In this document: positions 1 through 7,909 of the stretch, piece after piece
Position numbering within the stretch: the stretch's first letter is position 1
How the letters are laid out: every line of letters begins with the position of its first letter
DNA from: a virus
Direction: 5' to 3' (one strand)
Virus record (IMG/VR): IMGVR_UViG_3300024432_001659
Location: 1-26,732 of that record
Length of the DNA: 26,732 bases
Made by a program: the position numbers and the translations under genes
Notes under the pieces: model-generated
The model's database searches: none
Told to the model about the DNA's origin: nothing
What the model saw: only the letters and a program-made list of their open reading frames with translations

Positions 1-2
1 GG

Positions 3-320
3 CAGGATGCATTTACGCATGACTTTAGCACCAAAGAAGTTATCATTGGGTATAGCAGTTCAGACATCCATCCTCTCAGTTCTTGGGAGTCAGGAGAATA
101 TGAGAAAACGACTTATAAGATTGACGGTAAAGGCACTGTGACTTTTACTGGCCCAATCGTTAAAGTGACCAAGAAGGTGACTTTTGAGAATAAAGATATA
201 GATAGAGATGTGCATAAAAGCCCACAAGATTGGCTGGATTTGCGGCGAGTAGAGGCTGACTTAAATAAAGAGGTGGAGAAAACAGTCCAGATCTGTCGTG
301 CCTGTAAGGCTGCTGAATGA
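3..320 (+). CDS. Unidentified phage head-region protein, C-terminal part
   Basis: The frame is open from the left edge, so the gene starts outside the window; 105 residues are visible before TGA at 318-320. The visible part has a beta-rich segment (DGKGTVTFTG, followed by alternating K/V/T residues) and then a charged helical tail ending in a CRAC segment. I do not recognise the family. Its place just before the prohead protease suggests a portal-associated or minor head protein, but that rests on position only. A GTG at 138 could serve as a start, but the upstream codons read as ordinary protein, so a longer gene is more likely. Confidence 0.6.
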   Translation, partial: QDAFTHDFSTKEVIIGYSSSDIHPLSSWESGEYEKTTYKIDGKGTVTFTGPIVKVTKKVTFENKDIDRDVHKSPQDWLDLRRVEADLNKEVEKTVQICRACKAAE

Positions 321-380
321 GCAAGCGTTTTGTGTTTTGCTGGCCCACAAGTCTAATATTTATATGAAGGTCAAATTATT

Positions 381-1832
381 ATGAGAAAGCCTGTACTTTT
401 AGAATCACTCATCGCCGAAGTAGAAATTTTGGGCGAGAAAATAATCAATGAAGTCACAGGTGATATGGAATTATACATAAAAGTCAAAAAGTGGCAAGAA
501 GCAGACACTATTAATAAAAATGGTCGTCGGTATAGAAGAGGATTGCTTCAGCGAGAAATTGATATTGTTACAGAACGTATTGGGAAAGGCGAGGCAATTT
601 GGGGCCATCCGTGTCACCCTAAAGATGGGCAGGGCAAGACTGATGAAGTTTCTCATAAATGGACAAAAGTGGAGATGGATGAGAACGGTATTTGTAGTGG
701 TCTTGTAACGGTTTTGCCTACAACGACAGGAAAGAACATTCAGGTGCTTTTGAAATCAGGACCAGTAGGGTTGTCTACTAGAGGTTTTGGAACTGCTACT
801 GAGAAAGAAGAAGAGATTGATGGAGTAAAGACAAAATTTCTAGATATCAATGATGACTATGGTATGGTAGTCCCTGGTGATTGGGTGACTTCTCCATCCG
901 TGAGAGGTGCCGAAGGTCAAGCAGAGGCTATAATGGAAATAGAGTCTGAGCTAAATAAAGGTTTGGACTTAATAAAAAATACTGACGAAAAAAAAGGAGC
1001 TAACATGAAAGACGTTAAAGAATTAAGGGAGAAGCATCCTGATTTGGTGAAACAGGTTGAAGACGAAAAAGAGACTGCTCTGAAGGCTGAGGCCACAAAG
1101 CCGGATGAGAAAAAGGATACAGAAATCGCTGAATTGAAAACAACGGCTACCACGAAGGACGAGAAGATCACGACATTGGAGAGTGAAATCACGACTCTTA
1201 AAAAAGCCAGTGAAACGGCTCTTGGCGAGATTCGTAAAGTCATCTCTTCAGCTTCAGACATTAAAGGTGTGCTCCCTGAAACCACTGAAGACGATCCTGA
1301 TCCTCTTCCTGATGGTGATCCGGTTTTAAAAGATGAGCTGAAAAAAGTCAAAGCAGATCTGAAAGTCGCTGAGGAAAAGAATGTCACTTTGGAATCTGAA
1401 AAGTCATCTAAAGAGACTACAGAAAAAGATAAAGCTGATGCTGCTAAACTTCAAAAAGACATGAGAGAAAAACTGGATGCTCTTCTTAAGAAAGATGAGT
1501 ATAAAGTTTATGCCACGTTCATTGAAGAGGAAGTTGTCAAAGATGAGAAGATCATCATTAAATCCGTAGATGAAGTTGAAGCTGATGTGAAAACAGCATT
1601 TGAGAAGATCAGCAAAATTCGTGCCAGTGGGATGAAGGATGGAATTCTTCTGGATGGGATCAAGGAAAAGGGTCGTATTGCCAATCCAGAAGGCGGTACG
1701 GCTGAGGAGAACAAAAAAGAAAGAAAGGTCAAGTTACATGCTCTGTATCAGCAAACGATCCAATCAGGATTTAAGGGTTCGTATGACCAATGGGCCGAGA
1801 AATATCCCAAGCTCGTTGAGAGCGTGATTTAA
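381..1832 (+). CDS. Prohead core protease fused to capsid scaffold (T4 gp21-like, peptidase U9 type)
   Basis: A 483-residue protein with two parts. Residues 1 to about 185 resemble T4-type prohead proteases: NKNGRRY (45-51), GHPCHP (75-80, with the likely catalytic His76), GLSTRG (130-135, likely nucleophile Ser132) and DWVTSPS (167-173). The rest is very rich in Lys, Glu and Asp with long coiled-coil stretches, as in assembly scaffolds that are digested during head maturation. It ends in a less charged region (LYQQTIQSGFKGSYDQW) that may bind capsid. The known role of the family is to cut scaffold and capsid subunits inside the prohead. The gene directly precedes the major capsid gene. A strong internal ribosome binding site and ATG at 1005 suggest that the scaffold half is also made alone. 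AAGG lies about 15 bases before the ATG. Confidence 0.88.
   Translation: MRKPVLLESLIAEVEILGEKIINEVTGDMELYIKVKKWQEADTINKNGRRYRRGLLQREIDIVTERIGKGEAIWGHPCHPKDGQGKTDEVSHKWTKVEMDENGICSGLVTVLPTTTGKNIQVLLKSGPVGLSTRGFGTATEKEEEIDGVKTKFLDINDDYGMVVPGDWVTSPSVRGAEGQAEAIMEIESELNKGLDLIKNTDEKKGANMKDVKELREKHPDLVKQVEDEKETALKAEATKPDEKKDTEIAELKTTATTKDEKITTLESEITTLKKASETALGEIRKVISSASDIKGVLPETTEDDPDPLPDGDPVLKDELKKVKADLKVAEEKNVTLESEKSSKETTEKDKADAAKLQKDMREKLDALLKKDEYKVYATFIEEEVVKDEKIIIKSVDEVEADVKTAFEKISKIRASGMKDGILLDGIKEKGRIANPEGGTAEENKKERKVKLHALYQQTIQSGFKGSYDQWAEKYPKLVESVI
1005..1832 (+). CDS. Nested scaffold protein from internal in-frame start
   Basis: ATG at 1005 is in frame with the protease-scaffold gene and sits 5 bases after AAAAAGGAG, one of the best Shine-Dalgarno sequences in the window. 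The product would be 275 residues starting MKDVKELREKHPDLV: exactly the scaffold half, without the protease half. Nested genes of this kind are known in other phages (lambda C/Nu3), giving scaffold in large excess over protease. The AAGGAG could be chance in a Lys/Glu-rich stretch, but its spacing and its place at the domain boundary argue for real use. Confidence 0.6.
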   Translation: MKDVKELREKHPDLVKQVEDEKETALKAEATKPDEKKDTEIAELKTTATTKDEKITTLESEITTLKKASETALGEIRKVISSASDIKGVLPETTEDDPDPLPDGDPVLKDELKKVKADLKVAEEKNVTLESEKSSKETTEKDKADAAKLQKDMREKLDALLKKDEYKVYATFIEEEVVKDEKIIIKSVDEVEADVKTAFEKISKIRASGMKDGILLDGIKEKGRIANPEGGTAEENKKERKVKLHALYQQTIQSGFKGSYDQWAEKYPKLVESVI

Positions 1833-1849
1833 ATAGGAGGATTAATAAA

Positions 1850-3094
1850 ATGAAATACAGTGAAGAGATAGGAAGTTTTCTTGAACGTCAGAAGAAATCA
1901 CTGTTGCTGACGGATGGTGCTGATGAAAGCACCCATTTCCTGACGCCTCGGGAGCAGGCAGGGCAAGATTTTGTGGCTTTTGATAGAAAGCGCCAACGAC
2001 CAATTGGTATGAAGGAAATGCTGTATGAAAATACCATTGCCTGGTTGATGGATGCTGGTCGTGGAATTCTAAAAAGTGAATGGATGGACTTGGTGACTGA
2101 AGAGGCTCTTTCTGAAGACACCACGACTTCAAAGATTCAAACTTTTACCACGAGTCTGTTGCCAGCGGTGCGGGCAATTTTTACCAATCTGGTCGCTATG
2201 GATTTGGTGAGTCTTCAGCCTTTAGGTGGGCCAAGTGGTTTTATCTATTGGATGGATCATAAGTACGTTTCAGATCATGCTGCAGATGATATTAATGCTG
2301 GTGACAAATTGGCTGATCATCAAGATGCTAAAACCTATACGGACAGCAAAGAGAAAGACACTGATGTTAAACAGATTGAAGCATCTTTGACATCAAAGCT
2401 GATTTACACGGAGATCAAAAAGGTTGCAACTCGCTGGACGATGGAAGCTGAACAGGATTTTAGCTCACAATGGAAGATGAATTTGGAAGCTGAGTTGATG
2501 CCCGAATTGAGTAATCAGATTATTCGTGAAGTGAATCGTAAAATCATTTCTGCTCTCTTGGCTGGTGCCAAGAATAATGTTGATTGGGATATCACCGTTC
2601 CTGATACGGACTCCACGTCTGCCGATAAGATGGCTTATTACCAAACCTTGTGGCATAGTATTCAGTGGGCTAATGCCCAGATTATTGGTGAAAAGTATCA
2701 GCCGGCAACTTGGATGATGATGAATCACAATACCTATTACTATTTGGAAAGACTGCAGAATTTCAAAGCCGATCCTAATGTAGGTGAAGCTGGTGCTACT
2801 TATACTCGCTTTGTTGGCACTTTGAGTGGGCTGTATAAGGTCTATGTGGATCCTTGGTTTGAGGACAATAAGATTCTTATGGGAATCAGAGGTGGAAGCT
2901 GGCGTGATTCAGTTGCTTATTATGCTCCATATATTCCTTTGTTCTTGAGCGACAAGTATATCTATAACAATGACTTTACGCAATTCATTCGTGGAGCCGC
3001 AACTAGATATGCTTATGGTGTCATTCCTGAATCCAAAACTCAAAGTCCTATCAAAAATGGTGGACTTGCTACGATCACTTTAACTGGCAGTTGA
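1850..3094 (+). CDS. Major capsid protein (HK97 fold, T4 gp23-like)
   Basis: A 414-residue protein. The segment from about residue 105 (LLPAVRAIFTNLVAMDLV, then SLQPLGGPSGFIYWM) matches the conserved start of the gp23-type capsid core, where T4-like proteins have PLVRR..., a V-Q-P-M-x-GP-x-G motif and an aromatic or aliphatic strand. The first 90 or so residues are polar and helical, and could be a delta-like segment removed by the protease encoded just upstream; ALSE/D at 86-90 resembles a gp21-type cleavage site. The start is well supported by GGAGG ten bases before ATG. The GC content and codon use look richer than in the glycan genes, as expected for a highly expressed gene. It forms the icosahedral shell. 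Confidence 0.87.
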   Translation: MKYSEEIGSFLERQKKSLLLTDGADESTHFLTPREQAGQDFVAFDRKRQRPIGMKEMLYENTIAWLMDAGRGILKSEWMDLVTEEALSEDTTTSKIQTFTTSLLPAVRAIFTNLVAMDLVSLQPLGGPSGFIYWMDHKYVSDHAADDINAGDKLADHQDAKTYTDSKEKDTDVKQIEASLTSKLIYTEIKKVATRWTMEAEQDFSSQWKMNLEAELMPELSNQIIREVNRKIISALLAGAKNNVDWDITVPDTDSTSADKMAYYQTLWHSIQWANAQIIGEKYQPATWMMMNHNTYYYLERLQNFKADPNVGEAGATYTRFVGTLSGLYKVYVDPWFEDNKILMGIRGGSWRDSVAYYAPYIPLFLSDKYIYNNDFTQFIRGAATRYAYGVIPESKTQSPIKNGGLATITLTGS

Positions 3095-3222
3095 TCCTAG
3101 ATCAGCAAAACTGGGTTTGATATTGAAGATTGCTCTCCTTTAGGCTGGTGCGTGGTTTAAAGGAGAGTGGGTCATATAAGTTGCCTTAAAGGAGGCAAAA
3201 GTCTTTTAAAGGAAAGATAATT
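3092..3222 (+). promoter_or_regulatory. Capsid-cargo spacer with strong hairpin and repeated Shine-Dalgarno-like motifs
   Basis: Non-coding gap after the capsid stop codon. It holds a small TGATC/GATCA hairpin over the stop codon (3092-3104), a perfect 10-base inverted repeat CTCTCCTTTA / TAAAGGAGAG (3133-3142 and 3158-3167, 15-base loop), and a 6-base stem TTGCCT/AGGCAA (3181-3198). AAAGGAGA, AAAGGAGG and AAAGGAAA recur at about 3160, 3188 and 3208; the first two are inside stems and the third is free, next to the TTG start of the following gene. There is no T-run after the main hairpin, so a classic terminator is unlikely. An RNA-processing, mRNA-stability or read-through-limiting role fits the drop in expression expected between capsid and cargo. 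Confidence 0.5.
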
Positions 3223-4236
3223 TTGATTTTTAAAATCGCTTTTAATGGAACTTCAACGATTCAATCTTTTTTCACTTCTTCCAGTGCTTGCCCTCTTACA
3301 GTAGAGCCTTATCAGGCTGTGGATGTTTCACAGATTCATGGGGATACTTCTGGCACTCTTTTGCCAATAAATTCATTTCTTGATTATCTAGATATCAAAG
3401 GAATAAAAAGATTTTATATACATCGTACTTTTGCGCTTGGTGATATTCTTCAGTTGGTACCGGTGGTAAGAGCTTTGAGAAAACAAGGTTATGATCCATA
3501 TTTAAAAACTATAAGATGGGCAAAACCGATATTGGATTTATTGGATATAGAGTCGGTTATGGTTACTTCACGGCGTTATTTGTCACGAGGTGAATATGGG
3601 ATTATGATGGATTGGTTGGTGGAGCAAGATCATCGTCGGGCAGAACTTTCTTGTCTTCATAGAGTGGATATTTATTTTAAGGCTTTGGGTGTTGAGGATT
3701 CGTTAGATGAATTAGATTGGAGTATGAATATGGAAAAGTTTCCATCTTCTGGTGTGAAAGGAAAATATATAGCACTTCAAACAACGGGAGCAAATTCAAG
3801 AAAACGATTATCGTTCAATACAAAAAATTTTATGGTAAAAGCTTTTAAGAAAGCTGGAATTCCTGTAGTCATTATTGGTGAAGGCAATATGATGCCATTA
3901 GGACAATTATTTGCCGTGATAGCTGGCGCAAAGTGTTTGGTCACTATGGATTCTGGTCCTTTGTGGATAAGTCATTTTACTAAGACGCCAGTGATTGCTA
4001 TCTTTGGCCCCACTAGACCGGCTGAACGGCTGACTTATCATCCCTTGTGGCCAGAGAAGGCGATTGGTATAAGACTGAATGAAAAGATGGATCCACCTTG
4101 TGAATCTTGTTTTGAGAATATGAAAAAATGTAATGGTAGAGTTGATTGCTTGAAGATCTCAGGTGAGCAATTATATGATTTGATTCATCCGTATGCAATA
4201 AGGTTTTTAGAGGCTGGTATTAGCTATGAAGGGTAA
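3223..4236 (+). CDS. GT9-family glycosyltransferase (heptosyltransferase-like)
   Basis: A 337-residue GT-B fold enzyme of the ADP-heptose:LPS heptosyltransferase superfamily. The N-terminal motif is HRTFALGDILQLVPVVRAL (from about residue 66), with the GD-containing loop typical of GT9. The C-terminal sugar-nucleotide site is TMDSGPLWISHF...IAIFGPTRP (about 240-265), followed by the Cys-rich tail (CESCF...KKC...DCL) common in this family. It probably transfers a heptose or related sugar from an activated donor. The start is a TTG with AAAGGA ten bases upstream. The first 55-60 residues are not part of the usual fold. It is the only glycan gene upstream of the first long repeat, and its stop codon lies inside that repeat. 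Confidence 0.8.
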   Translation: MIFKIAFNGTSTIQSFFTSSSACPLTVEPYQAVDVSQIHGDTSGTLLPINSFLDYLDIKGIKRFYIHRTFALGDILQLVPVVRALRKQGYDPYLKTIRWAKPILDLLDIESVMVTSRRYLSRGEYGIMMDWLVEQDHRRAELSCLHRVDIYFKALGVEDSLDELDWSMNMEKFPSSGVKGKYIALQTTGANSRKRLSFNTKNFMVKAFKKAGIPVVIIGEGNMMPLGQLFAVIAGAKCLVTMDSGPLWISHFTKTPVIAIFGPTRPAERLTYHPLWPEKAIGIRLNEKMDPPCESCFENMKKCNGRVDCLKISGEQLYDLIHPYAIRFLEAGISYEG

Positions 4237-4314
4237 GACTATTACACCTAAAACGATCAACGCTGACAAACGCTCTGAGAGCGTTGAGTATAAAGTTAGG
4301 GAAATTTGAGAGAG
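4224..4314 (+). repeat. Cassette-border repeat, copy 1
   Basis: First of three dispersed direct repeats sharing the core GGTAAGACTATTA (here followed by CACCTAAAACGATCA) and a 3' part CTCTGAGAGC. It contains a perfect 7-base stem with a 3-base loop (AACGCTC TGA GAGCGTT, 4269-4285); the same right arm can also pair with CAACGCT at 4258-4264, so two exclusive folds are possible. The upstream GT9 gene ends inside the repeat. From ATG 4226 the repeat reads as a 27-residue frame beginning MKGKTITPKTI and ending at TGA 4307-4309. The next gene starts 15-20 bases after it. Copies 2 and 3 start near 13296 and 21273. Confidence 0.9.
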
Positions 4315-4328
4315 TAAGGAAAGAGAAT

Positions 4329-7109
4329 ATGACACTTAAAAGATACAAACTTCCAAATGGGGTTCTTTATGTTAATACTAGCAGTTCTACAATAGAACAT
4401 ATTATTGATAATGGAGTGCCTACGAAAATTCTACCTAAAAAGGCCCATTTGGCTGGAGATATGAAAGGTTTGCCCTTAGAAGAATATTTTGCTAGTCCTG
4501 AAATTTGGGATGCTAAATGGCAGGTTTGTCAGGCTGTTGAGAAAAAGGGCAAAACGACCGTGGTGATAGATGCTAAAAGAGTGAGCAAATGTGGTGATCA
4601 AATTATGCTGACTGTGTTGCCAAAAGCTTATAAAGAAACTTGGGGCGATAAGGCGCAAGTAGATGTGGTGGTTCCTAAAATTTATTTGGATGTATGGAAG
4701 CACAATCCTCATGTGCGTAGTGTTTCAGTTGAAGTGAATGGAGAGATGAAATACGATAAGGTGCTAGATGTGACAACTTTGGGTTTAAAATTTAGGCGTA
4801 AAGTTAAGGAACATTGTGCCGACATGATTGTTCATGGTTTAGGCTTGACGCTTATCAATAAAACTCCTGTCTTGGTGCTTACTGATGAGGAAAAAGATTG
4901 GGCAGAACAAGAGTTAAAAAGATTGAAGAAAACAAGTCGTCCTATAATTGGTGTGAGTATCTATTCGGCCGTGAAATCTAGAACGTATCCTCATATGATT
5001 GAAGCAACTATTGCTTTAAAAAAGAAGGGATATTCAATTGTGCTTTTGGATGATAAGCAGAAAAACGATGAATATAAATATACGTTTCGCCAATCAGCGG
5101 CATTAGTGGGGGAATGTGATTTAATTCTGACTGCTGATTCAGCAATTCTTCATGTAGCAGGAGCATTGGGGAAACGTGTCGTTGCTCTTTTTGGATATAC
5201 GGAAGGCGTTGTGTTTACGGAGTCTTATGAAAAAGCTCGTCCACTCCAAGCTCCATGTCCGTATGATAAAAAGCCTTGCTGGTGGGAGATGGATTGTATA
5301 AAAGGGCCAAGGGATCATTTAGCCAGAACAAATCTGGAGCATGCGCATTGTCTTCGGGAGTTAAAATCTGATGTGGTGGTGAAAGCTGTTGAAGACCAGT
5401 TCATATTGCCAAAAAAACTTTTACTGGTGATGCTAACTTATAATGCGTTGGAGATGACAAAAAAGGCTGTGGAAAGTATAAGAAGTTATCACAATTATGA
5501 ATTATTTGTGGTTGATAATCAGTCTAATGATGGTACTCAAGCATGGCTGAAAGAAAAAGAAATTGAGTTCGTTTCTGTAAGAACGTCTGTCGCTGGTGCT
5601 CAAAATATTGGGATTGAAAGATTTAAAAAAGGTGATTATGATCATATAGTTTTTTTGAATAATGATATAGTGATGAGGTTTGATTGTTTGGATCAATTAG
5701 TGTCTTGTGCTGAGGAGAGTGAAGCTTTTGGTGTTATGAGCACTCAAGTGGCAGGAGCTTCTTGGAAGATGGATTCTTTACAACCGAAAGATACAAAATG
5801 GGAGATTGTTAAAGAGATTCCAGCAGGTTCTTATTCATGTACTCTTTTTACTAAAAAATGTATTGAGATAGTTGGTACATTTAATGAACGATTTAAACCA
5901 CGCTATATTGAAGATAATTGTTATACTCTCAGAATTAGAGCTTTGGGAGGAAAATTTGTAAAAACTCATGGTGCTTTATTTTGGCATTTTTTGGGCGTTG
6001 TAATAAAGACGGTAGAAAAAGCTAAAGGAGCGTCTCATACTGATTATTGGTGGAATAATATTGGTGTTTTCAAAGAGATGTATGGATTTGCGCCACATGA
6101 AAAGCAAGACCTGAAAAGATTGGGCTTGGAATGGCGTAAAAGAGATTTGGCAGAAGAGATTGGTAAGTTTATAAAAGCTAGTGGTGGAAAACCTAGAGTT
6201 GTGATCAGGCGGAGCATGGGTGGGTATGGTGATATTCTTTTCACTACTGTCGTGGCTAAAGCATTGAGATATTTGTTTTCTAAAAGTGCTGTAGAAATAG
6301 TTTATCATGTGCCTGAAAAATTTATATCTTTGCTGAGTAAAAATCCTAATATTGATAAGGCCTGTGTTGGGAATACTTCTGATCGTGATTTTACTATTAA
6401 TTTGACTGATGTGGAATTTAGAGCAGAACTTCAAGAGATGCAAAAATATGGTGAAATTAAAAGTGCTAGAACGGAGATTTATTTAGACGTTCTTGGTTTG
6501 GATAAGCATTTGCCAAAGAAAGGTGATTGGCTTAAGCCGGATTATCATGTGACTGAAGGAGAGAAAGCTTTTGGGGAATCTATCTGGCACTCTCTTTATG
6601 ATAATGTCAAGGTTGAGAATTTAGAGGCAGAAAACCCTCATGATGAAAAGCGTATCGTTGTTATTCAAAAGGGATCAAATATGCTGAAGCATTGGCCATA
6701 TTGTAAGGAGTTGATAGCAAAGTTAAAAACGCATAAGATGTGGGATGTGATGGTGTTGGATGAAGAAAGTGGGCAAGTAAAATATGATTTTAGAAAAGCG
6801 GCATCAATAGTTTCTGTATCAGATCTGGTGATATCTCCTGATTCTGGTGTTTCAAATTTAGCAGGAACTTTAGGCGTTCCAGCTTTGACTATTTTTTCAA
6901 ATAGGAATGGTAAGAATTTTATTAAGATGTTTTCATCTATGATTCCGATTCAAGGATTTTGCCCACATAGGGAACAAGATTATTGTGATTTTTTTTGTCC
7001 TTGTCTTGGTGCTGGGCCGCATAGAAAAAAGGAAAATAAAATTGTGCCAGATTGTTTGAAAAAGTTAAAAGTAGATTTGGTTTATGAAGTGGTTAAGGAG
7101 GTTTTGTAA
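4329..7109 (+). CDS. Three-domain glycosyltransferase, GT9-GT2-GT9
   Basis: A 926-residue fusion. Domain 1 (about 75-350) is GT9-like: CGDQIMLTVLPK near residue 86, and ADSAILHVAGALGKRVVALF near 268 followed by a Cys-rich tail. Domain 2 (about 362-600) is a GT-A, family 2 transferase: LVMLTYNALEMT, VVDNQSNDGT, FLNNDIVMR as the DxD-like metal site, and an ED pair in RYIEDNCYTLRI as likely catalytic base. Domain 3 (about 618-925) is another GT9: RRSMGGYGDILFTTVVAKAL and ISPDSGVSNLAGTLGVPAL. It could add three sugars in sequence without releasing the chain. I chose ATG 4329 (AAGGAAAGAG upstream) because the TTG at 4284 in the same frame lies in the repeat hairpin. Its stop overlaps the next start by one base (TAATG). 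Confidence 0.85.
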   Translation: MTLKRYKLPNGVLYVNTSSSTIEHIIDNGVPTKILPKKAHLAGDMKGLPLEEYFASPEIWDAKWQVCQAVEKKGKTTVVIDAKRVSKCGDQIMLTVLPKAYKETWGDKAQVDVVVPKIYLDVWKHNPHVRSVSVEVNGEMKYDKVLDVTTLGLKFRRKVKEHCADMIVHGLGLTLINKTPVLVLTDEEKDWAEQELKRLKKTSRPIIGVSIYSAVKSRTYPHMIEATIALKKKGYSIVLLDDKQKNDEYKYTFRQSAALVGECDLILTADSAILHVAGALGKRVVALFGYTEGVVFTESYEKARPLQAPCPYDKKPCWWEMDCIKGPRDHLARTNLEHAHCLRELKSDVVVKAVEDQFILPKKLLLVMLTYNALEMTKKAVESIRSYHNYELFVVDNQSNDGTQAWLKEKEIEFVSVRTSVAGAQNIGIERFKKGDYDHIVFLNNDIVMRFDCLDQLVSCAEESEAFGVMSTQVAGASWKMDSLQPKDTKWEIVKEIPAGSYSCTLFTKKCIEIVGTFNERFKPRYIEDNCYTLRIRALGGKFVKTHGALFWHFLGVVIKTVEKAKGASHTDYWWNNIGVFKEMYGFAPHEKQDLKRLGLEWRKRDLAEEIGKFIKASGGKPRVVIRRSMGGYGDILFTTVVAKALRYLFSKSAVEIVYHVPEKFISLLSKNPNIDKACVGNTSDRDFTINLTDVEFRAELQEMQKYGEIKSARTEIYLDVLGLDKHLPKKGDWLKPDYHVTEGEKAFGESIWHSLYDNVKVENLEAENPHDEKRIVVIQKGSNMLKHWPYCKELIAKLKTHKMWDVMVLDEESGQVKYDFRKAASIVSVSDLVISPDSGVSNLAGTLGVPALTIFSNRNGKNFIKMFSSMIPIQGFCPHREQDYCDFFCPCLGAGPHRKKENKIVPDCLKKLKVDLVYEVVKEVL

Positions 7110-7909
7110 TGAGAATTTATGTTGGAATAATTGCGTATAATGAGGAAGATTTTATTGAAGCTTCTATACGTAGTGTTTACGATTATGTGGATCAGGTCGT
7201 AGTAGTTTCTGGGTCACCTTGGGGAGAGTCTACGGACAAGACTGTAGATATTGCTAACTCAATTGGCCCAAAAGTGAAGGTACTTAGTGGGACTTGGAAG
7301 AATAAAGGCACGGATCACAAAATGGTGCAAAGATTGGCATATCTTAGTGAAATGCCAAAGAATTCAAAAGATTGGTGCATTCTCCATGATGCTGATGAAG
7401 CTTTTGATGCTGAGAATATTATTAAGTTAATAGAATATTTGAAAAATGCTGATTCAAGAACTATGCTTTTCAGTTATCAATGGCGTCATATATTTGGTGA
7501 TTGCTGGCATTATATTCATGGTGGAAGTTGGGATCATCCAAGAAGAGTTGGAACATTTAGATTAGTGCCAGGAGTGACGCAATTTAATCATCATATGGTT
7601 GGTGTGCATAAAGGCTTAGGCAATTTTCAAAAATTAGGCATTCCTGGGCACATAAAACTTGATGATGTTGTGTTTTTTCATTATGGGCAAGCACAGAATA
7701 AGAAAAAACAAATATTCAGATCTAAATATTATTTTAATCGGGATGCTAAATTTAGGCAAGGGAATGAAACATGGGAGGAATATTATCAAAGAAAATTTGT
7801 TCCCGATTGGGAGAGACGGATGCAACAGCCAAACGTGAAGCTTTATGATGGTCTTCACCCTGAGTCTATTCGGCCACTTATTGGGACGTATTGGAAAAAG
7901 GATGAATGA
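7109..7909 (+). CDS. GT2-like glycosyltransferase
   Basis: A 266-residue GT-A enzyme. It opens with MRIYVGIIAYNEEDFIEASI, the nucleotide-binding start of family 2, followed by VVVVSGSPWGESTDKT. The metal-binding DxD-type motif is WCILHDADEAF. The C-terminal half is rich in His, Trp and Tyr (WDHPRR, HKGLGNF, FFHYG) and lacks membrane segments, so this is a soluble transferase. It starts one base inside the preceding stop codon and its own stop overlaps the next ATG by four bases (ATGA), so it is probably coupled to both neighbours. Donor and acceptor cannot be read from the sequence. Confidence 0.8.
   Translation: MRIYVGIIAYNEEDFIEASIRSVYDYVDQVVVVSGSPWGESTDKTVDIANSIGPKVKVLSGTWKNKGTDHKMVQRLAYLSEMPKNSKDWCILHDADEAFDAENIIKLIEYLKNADSRTMLFSYQWRHIFGDCWHYIHGGSWDHPRRVGTFRLVPGVTQFNHHMVGVHKGLGNFQKLGIPGHIKLDDVVFFHYGQAQNKKKQIFRSKYYFNRDAKFRQGNETWEEYYQRKFVPDWERRMQQPNVKLYDGLHPESIRPLIGTYWKKDE

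Noticed and set aside
317-367. A 16-residue frame between the first partial gene and the protease
   Set aside because: Too short, no family likeness; only a chance overlap ATGA at its start.
917-1387. Minus-strand open frame of 156 residues
   Set aside because: It is the antisense of the Lys/Glu-rich scaffold and gives a Ser/Phe-rich text with no ribosome site; a composition effect.
3133-3167. Rho-independent terminator after the capsid gene
   Set aside because: The stem is perfect, but there is no T-run behind it and the loop is long; kept as an RNA structure without calling it a terminator.
4284-4328. TTG start for the three-domain glycosyltransferase
   Set aside because: It lies in the hairpin of repeat copy 1; ATG 4329 has a better ribosome site, and genes after the other repeats start beyond the repeat.
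5976-6443. Minus-strand open frame of 155 residues
   Set aside because: Antisense to the well-supported three-domain glycosyltransferase; low-complexity His/Ile/Phe-rich product with no motif.
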